Shown here: positions 35,894-47,654 of the stretch, piece after piece
Layout: each line of letters opens with the position of its first letter
Numbering within the stretch: the first letter of the stretch is position 1
NCBI GenBank assembly: GCA_964549495.1
Contig: CAZJWJ010000017.1
Coordinates: 3,091-67,090 of the forward strand
DNA length: 64,000 bases
Origin: JACKBJ01 sp964549495
GTDB lineage: Bacteria; Chloroflexota; Anaerolineae; Epilineales; Epilineaceae
Direction of reading: 5' to 3'
Translations under genes and position numbers: made by a program
The notes under the pieces: generated by a model
Told to the model about the DNA's origin: nothing
Database searches by the model: none
What the model saw: only the letters and a program-made list of their open reading frames with translations

Positions 35894-37378
35894 TCAGAAC
35901 TGGAAGTAGATGAAGGGCGCCACGCCGTCGGGGCCGAGGGCATCGGCCAGGAAGAGCAGCAGGCCCACCGCCAGGCCCTGCAGCGCGAGGGGCAGCCGGG
36001 CGAAACGAGCCCCGAGCTGCGCCTGGGGCGCCGGCGGCAGGACTTGAAGGAGCAGCAGGGCCAGCCCGAGCGCGAGCACCCAGATTTGGGCAGGGTCCAA
36101 CGTCGGCGCTTGCCAGACCGTCAGCCCGCGCAGGAGCATCGTCCCGGCCAGGCCGAAGCCCTCGGCCCGGAAGAGCAGCCAGCCCAGGCAGACCAGGTGG
36201 AAGGTGACGAGGCGGCCGGCCCAGGCCGGCAGGATGGGCGGGCGGCCCGCGCGAGCCTCGCGCCAGGCCCGCTCCAGGGCCAGCCAAAGCCCGTGCCAGA
36301 GGCCCCAGGCCACGAAGGTGGCGGCAGCGCCGTGCCAAAGCCCGCCCAGGAGCATGGTCAGGATGAGGTTGCGGTAGGTCCGCGCGCGGCCGGCACGGCT
36401 GCCGCCGAGGGGGATGTAGAGGTAGTCGCGGAGCCAGCGCGAGAGCGTCATGTGCCAGCGGCGCCAGAAGTCGGTCAGCGAGCGCGCGGCATAGGGGCGG
36501 TCGAAGTTGAGCGGGAAGCGAAAGCCCAGGAGCAGGGCGATGCCGATGGCCATGTCGGTGTAGCCGCTGAAGTCGGCGTAAATCTGGACCGCGTAGGCGT
36601 AGACCGCCAGCCAGATCTCGCCGGCACCATGGCGCTGCGGGGCGCCGAAGACCGGATCGACGACGAGGGTGGCCAGATGGTTGGCCACCACCACTTTCTT
36701 GAAGAGCCCGCCGCAGATCAACCAGGCCGCCCGGCCGGCATCCTCGGTCGATAGCCAGCGATGCCCCTGCAGTTGGGGCAGGAACTCGCTGGCGCGGACG
36801 ATGGGGCCGGCCACCAGCTGCGGGAAGAAGGCCAGGTAGACCGCGACCTCCAAGAGGCCGGCCGGCTCGACCTGGCCTCGATAGACATCGACGGCGTAGC
36901 TGATGGCCTGGAAGGTGAAGAAGGAGATGCCCACCGGCAGCAGGATGTCCAGGAGCGGCATCCGGGCCGGCATGCCGAGGCCGCGCGCCAGCCCGTTGAA
37001 CGAGCCGGCCAGGAAGCCGTAGTACTTGAACCAGCCCAGGATGCCCAGGTCGAAGGCCAGCAGCACGGCCAGCAAGACGCGGCGTCGGCCTGCACTCCTC
37101 GCGTCAGGCAGGCCCCCTCGTCCATCCTCGGTCGCATCGCCGCTTCGGTCGATCTGGCAAGCCGACCCTGGCGGCGGCGCCAGCCAGCGCGCGGCCCACG
37201 CGCTGACGAGCGTGGTCAGGACGATCAGCCCGACGAAGCGCCAGTCCCAGAAGCCGTAGAAGATATAGCTGGCTAGCAGCATGAACAGCCGCCAGGTGCG
37301 CGGACGGCCGGCCAGCAGCCAGGAGAGCGGATAGACCAGGCTGAAGAAGATGGCGAAGGCCAGGGTCGGGAAGAGCAT
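35894..37378 (-). CDS. MBOAT-family O-acyltransferase (AlgI-like)
   Basis: 494 residues with about 11 transmembrane helices. AlgI-type motifs are clear: LVAGPIVRASEFLPQL, YADFSGYTDMAIG, LTDFWRRWHMTLSRWLRDYLY, and the catalytic His in LLGGLWHGAAATF. These enzymes move an acyl group, usually acetyl, across the membrane for O-acylation of cell-surface polymers. The start at 37378 lies six bases after TAGGCT on the minus strand, so the mRNA may have no leader. The downstream DUF459 protein is the probable periplasmic partner. The gene is divergent from the MFS gene. Confidence 0.92.
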   Translation of the reverse strand: MLFPTLAFAIFFSLVYPLSWLLAGRPRTWRLFMLLASYIFYGFWDWRFVGLIVLTTLVSAWAARWLAPPPGSACQIDRSGDATEDGRGGLPDARSAGRRRVLLAVLLAFDLGILGWFKYYGFLAGSFNGLARGLGMPARMPLLDILLPVGISFFTFQAISYAVDVYRGQVEPAGLLEVAVYLAFFPQLVAGPIVRASEFLPQLQGHRWLSTEDAGRAAWLICGGLFKKVVVANHLATLVVDPVFGAPQRHGAGEIWLAVYAYAVQIYADFSGYTDMAIGIALLLGFRFPLNFDRPYAARSLTDFWRRWHMTLSRWLRDYLYIPLGGSRAGRARTYRNLILTMLLGGLWHGAAATFVAWGLWHGLWLALERAWREARAGRPPILPAWAGRLVTFHLVCLGWLLFRAEGFGLAGTMLLRGLTVWQAPTLDPAQIWVLALGLALLLLQVLPPAPQAQLGARFARLPLALQGLAVGLLLFLADALGPDGVAPFIYFQF

Positions 37379-37530
37379 GCCAGCAGCCTAGTCGCCGCGG
37401 GTGCCGGCTTGCCGGACGGACCGGCGCCGCGAGTTCGGCGTTTGGTCGACGGATTCGCGACGTCCGGCCTACGCCGTCGATCGCAGTTGCTCCATGCTGG
37501 CGGAACCAGGCTCTGAGACCTCGGACTGGC

Positions 37531-37558
37531 TTGACGCCTCTGGCCGCCCGCGTATTCT
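37531..37558 (+). promoter_or_regulatory. Promoter of the MFS gene, apparently leaderless
   Basis: TTGACG at 37531-37536, 16-base spacer, TATTCT at 37553-37558. The GTG start codon of the MFS gene is at 37565, exactly where transcription should begin, so the message is predicted to lack a 5' leader. Confidence 0.6.
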
Positions 37559-37564
37559 GGTCCG

Positions 37565-38863
37565 GTGCGCCCTCGAAACCTGCTCGGCCAGCCCATCCCC
37601 CGCGCACCGGGCGTCGAGAACCGCCTGGTGGCGGTGGGCTTGGCCGGCCGCTTCGCCGACGAGCTGATCGGCGGCCTGCCGGCCGTGCTCATGCCGACCA
37701 TCCGCCAGACGCTGGGCCTGAGCCTGGTGCAGGTGGGCTTGCTCGAGCAGGCGCTCTACTACGTGGCCGCTCTGGTCGAGCCGGGTTTCGCGCTCCTCAT
37801 CGACATCGGCCGCCGGCCCTGGTTGATGGCCTTCGGCGCAGCCGGCATCGGCCTGGCGGTCATCACGATGGGCCTGGCCGGCGGCTTCGGGATGCTCCTG
37901 GCCGGCTACATGATCTACGGCCTGGCCAGCGGCCCCCTGGCCCACACCGCCGACGTGGTCCTGGTGGGGGCCCACCCCGAGGCGCCAGGCCGCATCTTCG
38001 CCCGCGCCACGGCCATCGACACCATCGGCGCGCTGCTGGCACCGCTCTCGGTGGCGCTGGTCTTCGCCCTGGGCTGGGGCTGGCGGGGCCTATTGGTGGC
38101 CGGGGGCAGCCTGGGGCTGTTGTATGCCTTGGTGATCCTGGGCACGCGCTTCCCGCCGCCGCGCCGCGACGCTGCGGTGGACGAGTTCGGCTCGGCCGGG
38201 TTGGAAGGCAACATACCTTCGCAGGCCGACGTGACCCAAGCGGCACCTACCAGCCAGGCGAGCTTGGCGCCGATGACCCGCCTTCGAGGGCTGCTGTCGA
38301 CCTTCCGGCAGAACCTGCGCGCGGTGATGGCCAGCCCGGTGGCGCGGCGCTGGCTGCTCTTCCTGCTCCTGCTCGAGGTCATCGAGGCGCCGGGACGCTT
38401 CCAGACCATCTGGCTGGCCGAGCAGGCCGGAATGGGTCAGGCCATGGTCGGCGGCTATCGCGCCTTCGAGATGGCGGTCACCTTCCTGGCCCTGGTGGTC
38501 CTGGACCGCGGCCTATCGGGCATCGACCAGGGCCATCTCCTGCGCCGAACCAGCCAGCTCCTGCTCCTGCTCTACCCCGCCTGGCTGCTTACACCCGGCA
38601 TCGCCAGCCGCTTCCTGCTGGGCGCACCGCTTGCCTTCCTGATGGCGCTCTACTGGCCCATCGGTCGCGGACAGGCGCTGGTCAGCGTGCCGGGCAAGGC
38701 CGGCGCGCTGACCGCCGTCACCGCGCTGTACGGCCTCCTGCCGCTGAACATCGGCATGGGCTGGCTGGCCCAGCGAATCGGTCTGACGCCGGCCATGCTG
38801 TTGGTCTTCAGCATCGGGCTGGTGGGAATGCTGATCACCCTCGGCTTCGGATCCAGGAGCTGA
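37565..38863 (+). CDS. Major facilitator superfamily transporter
   Basis: 432 residues with about 12 transmembrane helices in two halves separated by a loop around residues 200-235 that is rich in Gln, Ser and Pro. The first half carries VGLAGRFADELIGGLPAVLMP and an MFS-like basic motif after helix two (IDIGRRPW). No substrate signature is recognised. The GTG start coincides with the predicted transcription start. A six-base -10 spacing and absence of a Shine-Dalgarno fit leaderless translation. The neighbour on the left is the divergent MBOAT gene. Confidence 0.85.
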   Translation: MRPRNLLGQPIPRAPGVENRLVAVGLAGRFADELIGGLPAVLMPTIRQTLGLSLVQVGLLEQALYYVAALVEPGFALLIDIGRRPWLMAFGAAGIGLAVITMGLAGGFGMLLAGYMIYGLASGPLAHTADVVLVGAHPEAPGRIFARATAIDTIGALLAPLSVALVFALGWGWRGLLVAGGSLGLLYALVILGTRFPPPRRDAAVDEFGSAGLEGNIPSQADVTQAAPTSQASLAPMTRLRGLLSTFRQNLRAVMASPVARRWLLFLLLLEVIEAPGRFQTIWLAEQAGMGQAMVGGYRAFEMAVTFLALVVLDRGLSGIDQGHLLRRTSQLLLLLYPAWLLTPGIASRFLLGAPLAFLMALYWPIGRGQALVSVPGKAGALTAVTALYGLLPLNIGMGWLAQRIGLTPAMLLVFSIGLVGMLITLGFGSRS

Positions 38864-38889
38864 GCTTGGAACCATCCTCATCTGTGCCT

Positions 38890-40023
38890 CTAATTGCTTG
38901 ACGAGCCCTGAGGTCGGCGATCCACCAAGGTCTCGTGCCCCCGCGCGGACACCGGCACGACGGCCTTCACCAGACCGCCTTCGATGAGCACCGCCTCATC
39001 GGCCAGGTTGACCGTCGGGCAGACGTGGCGGGGCGCCAGGCGTAGGCGCTCGCCGGGGCGGGGAGACGGGCCGCTCTCGACCGAGACCGGCAGGTGCTCC
39101 TCGCTGGGTCGGTGGGCGCGCAGTCCTGGCAGGCCCAGCACGGCGGCGCAGGGGTCGCCGGCCGCCGCGTCGATGGCCTTGCTGCCGGCGTCGAGCGTCA
39201 GGCGGCCCACGGCCGGCCGGCTGATGACCGTGGACAGGACGGTGGCGGCGAAGTCGTAGCCATCGAGGCCCGTGCCGCGGCTGCTGAGGTCCCAGTAGAC
39301 GACGGTGCCCGGGCTGACGCGGTGGCGCCGACCGGCGAAGGCCGGGTGGCGGGCGGCGATGGCGAAGGCCGGCGTGCCGCTGGTGATCAGCTCGGCCTCG
39401 CCCAGGCTCAGGCGGTCGGCCAGCTCGGTCAGCCGCGGGTAGAGCGCATCGGCTGCGGCCGGCCGTTCGGACGGCGGGATGCCGGCGAAGTGGCCCTCGT
39501 AGGCGTGCAGGCCGCGCAGGCGCGTGCCGGCGGCATCCCGGGTCGCGAGGATACGCGCTTCGTCCTCCAAGGGGACGCCGCTGCGGCCCATGCCGGGGTC
39601 CACGTCCAGGTAGAGGCCGAGCGGGCGCCCGGTCGCCTCGACCTCCCGGACATGTTCGGCGTCTTCGGTCAGCAGCGAGCAGGTCTGGTTGGGATGCTCG
39701 TCGGCCAAGCTCGCATAGCGCTCGAGATTGGGACCGCGCAGGCTCATGGCCAGGAGCAGATCGATCCGCAGCCCCATCCGATCCGCCAGCTCGAGCAGCA
39801 CCCGGGCCTCGCGGGTGGTGGCGCATTTGAAGCTGCGCAGGCCGGCCTCGAGCATCAGGGCCTGCACCTCGGGCAGCTTGGCCGTCTTGACATGCGGCTG
39901 CCAACGGTCCGGGTGCCCGATCAGCTCCAGGCTGCGCATCAGGTTCTGGCGGACGATGCCCAGGTCGATCAGGAGGGCTGGCGTCAGGAGATCGTCGAGG
40001 CTGGGGCGGCGATTGCGGACCAT
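38890..40023 (-). CDS. D-threonine aldolase / D-serine dehydratase-like enzyme
   Basis: 377 residues of the alanine-racemase-fold family (DSD1/D-threonine aldolase). The PLP lysine is in WQPHVKTAKLPE, the phosphate-binding and glycine-rich parts follow, and metal ligands are in LAPRHVCPTVNLAD, the His-x-Cys motif of this family. Such enzymes break D-3-hydroxy amino acids using PLP and a divalent metal. TPALLIDLG at the start of the mature fold is also typical. The ATG at 40023 is taken from family length; an upstream ATG at 40116 would add a basic extension. Exact substrate is not predictable. Confidence 0.85.
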   Translation of the reverse strand: MVRNRRPSLDDLLTPALLIDLGIVRQNLMRSLELIGHPDRWQPHVKTAKLPEVQALMLEAGLRSFKCATTREARVLLELADRMGLRIDLLLAMSLRGPNLERYASLADEHPNQTCSLLTEDAEHVREVEATGRPLGLYLDVDPGMGRSGVPLEDEARILATRDAAGTRLRGLHAYEGHFAGIPPSERPAAADALYPRLTELADRLSLGEAELITSGTPAFAIAARHPAFAGRRHRVSPGTVVYWDLSSRGTGLDGYDFAATVLSTVISRPAVGRLTLDAGSKAIDAAAGDPCAAVLGLPGLRAHRPSEEHLPVSVESGPSPRPGERLRLAPRHVCPTVNLADEAVLIEGGLVKAVVPVSARGHETLVDRRPQGSSSN

Positions 40024-40268
40024 GCCCGGATTATGGACCGGCGACCGCAGCCTGCCCAGCAGGCTCGACTCCGCACGACGGTGACGCGCACCGCCCATCG
40101 AACGAACACGAGACAAAGCGCGAGGCGAACGCCGCTGGGGACGCCCGCCTCGCTGGGGGGAGAGGGTTTCAACAGTCCGTGTTCAGTTCGGGCCAGTTCA
40201 ATCTTGCCGGCATGAGCTCGGATGATCGGTTGACTCGGGTGAGGTCACCGCTCCGGGCCCGGTGGAAG

Positions 40269-40478
40269 CTAGCGCTGGAAGCTGGATGCCTCGATGCGCA
40301 GATGCTCCGGGAGGTCGAGCACCATCACGCCCGTCTCCTCCTGCTGCCGCGACCATTCGTCGGCCTCGCGCTCGAGGACCGCCTCGAGCAGCCGACGGTA
40401 GCCGAGCAGCCGCTGGGCCTCCTGGACCTCGCCGTAGCCTTGGCTTCCTTGGACCTGCTTGCCGTGTTCACGATTCAT
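40269..40478 (-). CDS. 69-residue small protein, unknown
   Basis: The ATG at 40478 follows GAGAGG at about 7 bases, a good site. The product is polar and helical (QEAQRLLGYRRLLEAVLEREADEW) and ends LRIEASSFQR. No family is recognised and no partner gene overlaps it. It lies between the D-threonine-aldolase-like gene and gcvP, on its own. Coding is supported mainly by the ribosome binding site and amphipathic helix. Confidence 0.45.
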   Translation of the reverse strand: MNREHGKQVQGSQGYGEVQEAQRLLGYRRLLEAVLEREADEWSRQQEETGVMVLDLPEHLRIEASSFQR

Positions 40479-40993
40479 GGGTTCACCTCTCTTGCACTGC
40501 AACTGTGTCGACTGCGATCGTCCCTGAGCTTCTCTATACGCTTCAGCTGCCCCTTGGGTTCGGGCTTCAACGATCATGGATCACGTGATCGAGCTTTCGG
40601 GAGCGATCTTGTCCCTATAGACGCCGGAAGGATGCCCGAAGTTACGGTTCTAGATGTTAGAGCTTCGTTAGGAAAGGCCCATAAATGCGTTCAAATGCGT
40701 GATCGCGGGAAAGCCGCGGGTCCTGCGCCGGTCCGGCGTCGGGCGGGCGTGGGCTGCGCGCCGGCCGGGCAAGAAGGACGGCCGGTCGCTGGGCGAGCCC
40801 GACAGCCTGTCGGGAGATCCAAAGCCGGTCCCAGCGAGGGCTGGCCAGCGAGGGGGGCTGGCGCATATAATTTCGGCCGTTCGCCCAGAGGGACGCGTTC
40901 GGTCGCGTATCGTCCATCGCGATGCCCGACGGCTGACGCCGTCATCGACAGCGGGCGCGCCCAAACCCCACCGTCAGCGAGAGGAAGCCTGCC
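40479..40993. other. Upstream region of gcvP with AT-rich block
   Basis: About 515 bases. The segment 40590-40700 is much poorer in GC than its surroundings and contains two direct copies of AAATGCGT ten bases apart (about 40683-40700). A perfect TATAAT lies at 40866-40871. No glycine-riboswitch core was recognised. Confidence 0.55.
40866..40871 (+). promoter_or_regulatory. TATAAT -10 box before gcvP
   Basis: A perfect consensus -10 in GC-rich DNA, 122 bases before the gcvP start. No matching TTGACA is seen at 16-18 bases, so an activator may help. Confidence 0.45.
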
Positions 40994-43903
<2,910 letters not shown>

Positions 43904-44004
43904 GCGACGGCGTGCGCCGACGCACTTCAGCGATCGATGTCGCAGGGCACACAAAATCAGCGTAGTCGTGCTCGCCAGGCAATCCGGACTCCTCGACCAG
44001 AAGC

Positions 44005-44355
44005 CTAGAGTGTCCGGATCCTTACGGAACCTGGCGAGACGACCGCAAATCGTCCCGGCATCTCGTCTCCGTGTTCCGCCAAGGCCTCGACGACCGCGGC
44101 TGCTTTGCGTTCGGGCGATAGACCTGCCAGTCTCAGTAGCACAACGCCGGATGCCATCTTGCCCTGGCGGAACACGAGCTCACCGAAGTCGGTGTCCGCC
44201 GTGAGAAGCAATGCACCGGCATGACCGGCTTGCTCCAGGACAAGCTCGTCAGAAATCGACGGGTCGACCTCGGCCACGTAGATCACTTCGAGGCCAGCCT
44301 CTCTCAAGGCGTAGACGATCGGCGCATCCACATTTTCATCGGCCAGGAGAATCAT
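44005..44355 (-). CDS. DUF5615 PIN-like toxin
   Basis: 116 residues. The Mut7-C/DUF5615 PIN-like pattern: MILLADENVDAPIVYALREAG, then EVDPSISDELVLEQAGHAGALLL and TADTDFGELVF, with the acidic residues in place. These proteins are putative ribonuclease toxins paired with DUF433 antitoxins. The start overlaps the upstream DUF433 stop as ATGA. This copy is complete and serves as the reference for the broken one at 28879. Confidence 0.85.
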   Translation of the reverse strand: MILLADENVDAPIVYALREAGLEVIYVAEVDPSISDELVLEQAGHAGALLLTADTDFGELVFRQGKMASGVVLLRLAGLSPERKAAAVVEALAEHGDEMPGRFAVVSPGSVRIRTL

Positions 44356-44588
44356 GCAGCGCCGGAAGTTACTGGATAGATGACATCGGCCTTGAGCGCG
44401 CGAGCTGCGAAGGCGATGGCTTCCCGGATCGACTCCTCGCTCAGACGGGGATGCGCCTCCAGGATCTGCTCCACAGACTCGCCCGCTGCTAGCTTCTCGA
44501 GAATCAGTTCTACCGAGATGCGTGTACCGCGAATGACGGGCTTACCCATCAAGACGTTCGGATCGGAGACGACGATCGGTTCGGGCAT
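44352..44588 (-). CDS. DUF433 antitoxin
   Basis: 78 residues from ATG 44588, which follows AGGAG at 7 bases; an ATG at 44636 would add 16 basic residues. Pattern: SDPNVLMGKPVIRGTRISVELIL, EKLAAGESVEQILEAHPRLSEE, SIREAIAFAARAL. DUF433 proteins are winged-helix antitoxins and likely autoregulators. The overlap with the DUF5615 gene (ATGA) shows a coupled module. Confidence 0.85.
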   Translation of the reverse strand: MPEPIVVSDPNVLMGKPVIRGTRISVELILEKLAAGESVEQILEAHPRLSEESIREAIAFAARALKADVIYPVTSGAA

Positions 44589-44757
44589 CTTGCGACTCCT
44601 AGGCTTCGGTGCATCGCGCGGAACCCATTCTAGCACTGAGGTTTATTGCGAGTGCTGTGTAGTCGGCATCTAGTGGAGGCACATGCCCATCACCTCTATG
44701 TGTGACATGCGCCAGGAGATTCGCTAGGCGGCCCCATCCGGGGGCGATGCGTCCAGG

Positions 44758-46224
44758 CTAGAGCCGCTCCGCCTCCTGGCAGACCCGCTCGATCATCCTC
44801 GAGAAGATCAGCGCGTGGAACGGGTAGAGGGCGTACCAGTAGGCCAGGCCGGGCAAGCCCTTGGGTGCGAAGTAGGCCGTCTGGTGGACCCGGCAACCGC
44901 CTTCCGAGACCGAGTCGTCCTCCGGCTCGGCGCGGAACTCGAGCCAGGCGCGACCGGGCACTTTCATCTCGGCCCGCAATCGCACGAGCCGTCCGGGCTC
45001 GACGGCCTCGACCCGCCAGAAGTCCAGCGCCTCGCCGACCCGCAGCCGGGTCGGGTGGCGCCGGCCACGGCGGTAGCCGACGCCGCCAACCAGGCGGTCG
45101 AGCATGCCCCGCAGGCGCCATAGCGGGTTGGCGTAGAGCCAACCTCGCCGGCCGCCCAGGCTCGAGAAAACCCGGAAGGCCGCTTCCGCCGAGGCATCGG
45201 TCTCGCGCAGCCGGTGCTCGATGATCATGCCTTCTTGGGTGGTCAGGACCACCGGCTTCACATCGCCCTGGCTGGTCACCAGGGCATCGCTCCAGGCCGT
45301 CTCGACCTCGTTGGCGTCGAGCTTGTCCAGGGCCAGGCGCACCGCCGCATCGTAGTCCAGGAGCTCGATCTCGCCGAGCAACTCCCGGGCGCTGGGCTCG
45401 CGCACGACCACCTCGTTGCGCAGTCCCTCGACCAGGGGCTGGGCGATGGTCGACGGAATCGGCGTGACCAGGTGCACCCAATAGGAAGAGAGCCTCGGCG
45501 TGAGCACCGGCACCGGCAGCAGCCAACGCTCGAGCCCCCGGGCCCGAGCATAGCCGAGCATCATATCGCCGTAGGTCAACACATCCGCGCCCCCGATCTC
45601 GATGATCTTGCCGGCGCTCTCGGGTCGCTGCAGAGTCGCGACCAGGTAGTCGAGCAGGTTGCGGATGGCGATGGGCTGGATGCGGGTGTAGACCCAGCTG
45701 GGGCAGACCATCACCGGCAGACGCTCGGTGAGGTAGCGGATCATCTCGAAGGAGACGCTGCCCGAGCCGACGACCACCGCGGCTCGCAGCTCGGTCACCG
45801 GAACGCCGCTCTCGCGCAGGACCTCGCCAGTGTGCTGACGCGAGCGCAGGTGGGGCGAGAGATCGGACTCCGGATCGCCCAAGCCTCCCAGGTAGACCAT
45901 GCGCCCGACGCCGGCCTCCCGCGCCGCCTGGCCAAAGTTGCACGCGGCCCGCGCGTCGCGCTCGGCGAAATCGTCACCGGCTTGCATGCTGTGCACCAGG
46001 TAATATGCGGCATCGATTCCCTTCATCGCAGCCCGCAGACTGTCCGGATCGAAGGCATCCGCGGCAACAGCCTCGACCAGATCCAGCCAGGGCCGGCCGG
46101 CCAATCGTCCCGGGTCGCGGCTGGTCACACGGACCTGGTAGCCTGCCTCCAGCAGGCGCGGAACCAGCCGGCCACCGACGTAGCCGGTAGCGCCGGTGAC
46201 GAGGACGCGGGTGGGAGTCGACAT
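44758..46224 (-). CDS. SDR-family NAD(P)-binding protein fused to DUF2867
   Basis: 488 residues. The first 280 form an extended/atypical short-chain dehydrogenase (VLVTGATGYVGGRLVPRLLEAG, AAYYLVHSMQAGDDF, GRMVYLGGLGD) like the NmrA/complex-I-assembly type. The last 170 are a DUF2867 domain (WRVEAVEPGRLVRLRAEMKVPG and AYFAPKGLPGLAYWYALYPFH). Such fusions are common and uncharacterised; they probably reduce or bind a hydrophobic ligand. AGGAG precedes the ATG at 46224. The classic Tyr-x-x-x-Lys catalytic pair is not obvious. Confidence 0.85.
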   Translation of the reverse strand: MSTPTRVLVTGATGYVGGRLVPRLLEAGYQVRVTSRDPGRLAGRPWLDLVEAVAADAFDPDSLRAAMKGIDAAYYLVHSMQAGDDFAERDARAACNFGQAAREAGVGRMVYLGGLGDPESDLSPHLRSRQHTGEVLRESGVPVTELRAAVVVGSGSVSFEMIRYLTERLPVMVCPSWVYTRIQPIAIRNLLDYLVATLQRPESAGKIIEIGGADVLTYGDMMLGYARARGLERWLLPVPVLTPRLSSYWVHLVTPIPSTIAQPLVEGLRNEVVVREPSARELLGEIELLDYDAAVRLALDKLDANEVETAWSDALVTSQGDVKPVVLTTQEGMIIEHRLRETDASAEAAFRVFSSLGGRRGWLYANPLWRLRGMLDRLVGGVGYRRGRRHPTRLRVGEALDFWRVEAVEPGRLVRLRAEMKVPGRAWLEFRAEPEDDSVSEGGCRVHQTAYFAPKGLPGLAYWYALYPFHALIFSRMIERVCQEAERL

Positions 46225-46378
46225 GGGATGGCTCCTGGTGCGATCTGGGCGCGGTCGGGTCGGCTGGCTGGTGCTACGCTCCCGCTCCGCTCGAGCCCAG
46301 CCTCCGTGACTTCACCGTCCAAGCATAGCGTTCCATCCAGCCATCCTCCGGAACCGTTACGAACCCAGAACGACCAAG

Positions 46379-46416
46379 AACACGGCGGGGCGATCGCACG
46401 ATCGCCCCGCCGTGTT
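46379..46416 (-). terminator. Long hairpin terminator after cupredoxin gene
   Basis: A perfect 18-bp inverted repeat (46379-46396 with 46399-46416) lies 23 bases after the cupredoxin gene stop on the minus strand. It is followed by CTTGG rather than a T run; the stem itself ends in GTGTT. Confidence 0.65.
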
Positions 46417-46438
46417 GCGCCCTCGTCGGACGATGCGA

Positions 46439-47458
46439 CTACTCGATCGTGAACTCCGAGCTCATGCCCAGCGCGAAATGCGGCGCCTGGCTGGCCGGAT
46501 CGGTGAAGAAGCACAAGAAGGCGTAGTTGCCCGGCTCGAAGCTGGCGGCGAAGCTCTGGCTTGCGCCCGGCTCGATGCCGACCGTGCCGCCGACGCCGGC
46601 GCCCGGCGGCGGGCCGGGCGGGGCGTCGGGCGCGAAGGCGGCCGTGAAGTCCTCCGCCGTGGCGCCTTCCTCGAGCTTGACCACGACGATCTCGTGCAGC
46701 TGCTCGCCCTCGTTGACGAACTCGATGACGTGGTCACCGGCCGGGATCCCGCCCTCGGGCAGCGTGAAGCTGAAGTCGCCGCCGCCCACCGTCAGGTCGG
46801 CCTCGGGCGCCATGGCGGCCTCGGCGTCGTCTTCGGCCTCGGTCACCGTCAGGCTCGCGACCATGCCCTTGTCGTGATGCATCACGCCGTCCGGGCTGGG
46901 GATCTCGCAGAGCAGCGCGTACTCGCCCGGCTCGAGGTCGACGTAGGCGTTGGTGCTGTCGCCCGGCATGGCGGCGTTGGGGCCGCCGACCCAGGTGACG
47001 AAGTCGGGCCGCTCGCCCGGCTCGGCCTCTTCGATGGCGGTCATCAGGTCGTCGACGGTCATGCCCTCCTCCAGCCGGGCGAGCTGGATGTGGTGCAGCT
47101 CGGCGCCGGCGTTCTCGACGATGATCTCGGTCATGCCGGCCGGCAGGCTCTTCGGCCCCTCGAAGCCGAAGTCGGTGGCCAGGAAGGTGGCGCTGGGCAG
47201 GCCGCTCTCGTCCTCGTCCGCCTCATCGCCATCCTCGTCGGCTTCCTCGTCGTCCATCGACGCATCGTCCTCGGACTCACCCCCCTCGTCCATCTCCTCC
47301 GAGTCGTCCATCGACTCGGACCCGTCTTCGTCTTCCACGGCGCCGTCCTCGACCGCGGCCGCGTCATCTTCGGTCGCGGCGTCGTCGCCGCCGCAGGCGC
47401 TCAAGACCAGGCTCAGCGCCAAGAAGGCGGCACCCAGCCCTTGCATTCGGACACGCAT
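46439..47458 (-). CDS. Lipoprotein with two cupredoxin-like domains
   Basis: 339 residues from ATG 47458 with GGAGG upstream. Signal peptide and lipobox (FLALSLVLSACGG) are followed by an acidic linker of about 60 residues. Two copies of a cupredoxin fold follow (about 85-195 and 210-339). Each has a possible type 1 copper ligand set: His in ELHHIQL, then Cys, His and Met in LLCEIPSPDGVMHHDKGM for the first; His in QLHEIVV, then Cys, His and Met in FLCFFTDPASQAPHFALGM for the second. It is likely a surface electron carrier or copper binder. Confidence 0.78.
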   Translation of the reverse strand: MRVRMQGLGAAFLALSLVLSACGGDDAATEDDAAAVEDGAVEDEDGSESMDDSEEMDEGGESEDDASMDDEEADEDGDEADEDESGLPSATFLATDFGFEGPKSLPAGMTEIIVENAGAELHHIQLARLEEGMTVDDLMTAIEEAEPGERPDFVTWVGGPNAAMPGDSTNAYVDLEPGEYALLCEIPSPDGVMHHDKGMVASLTVTEAEDDAEAAMAPEADLTVGGGDFSFTLPEGGIPAGDHVIEFVNEGEQLHEIVVVKLEEGATAEDFTAAFAPDAPPGPPPGAGVGGTVGIEPGASQSFAASFEPGNYAFLCFFTDPASQAPHFALGMSSEFTIE

Positions 47459-47654
47459 GACGTCTCTCCTCCAAGCAGCTGTCCATCGACACCACGGCAC
47501 CCGCCGGGCGCCCCTGGACTCGGATCACGGCGGCGGAGGATAGCACGCATCGAGGGGGAAGCGAGCAATTTCGCAGCGCCTGTGGCATCGCGGGCCGCCA
47601 CGCGAGCCCCTCGAGACCGCGCGGACCTCGAGGCTCGGCCAGGAGCAAGTTCCC

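Noticed and set aside
40600..40990. Glycine riboswitch before gcvP
   Set aside because: No tandem aptamer core could be found; only an AT-rich block and a promoter-like box are present.
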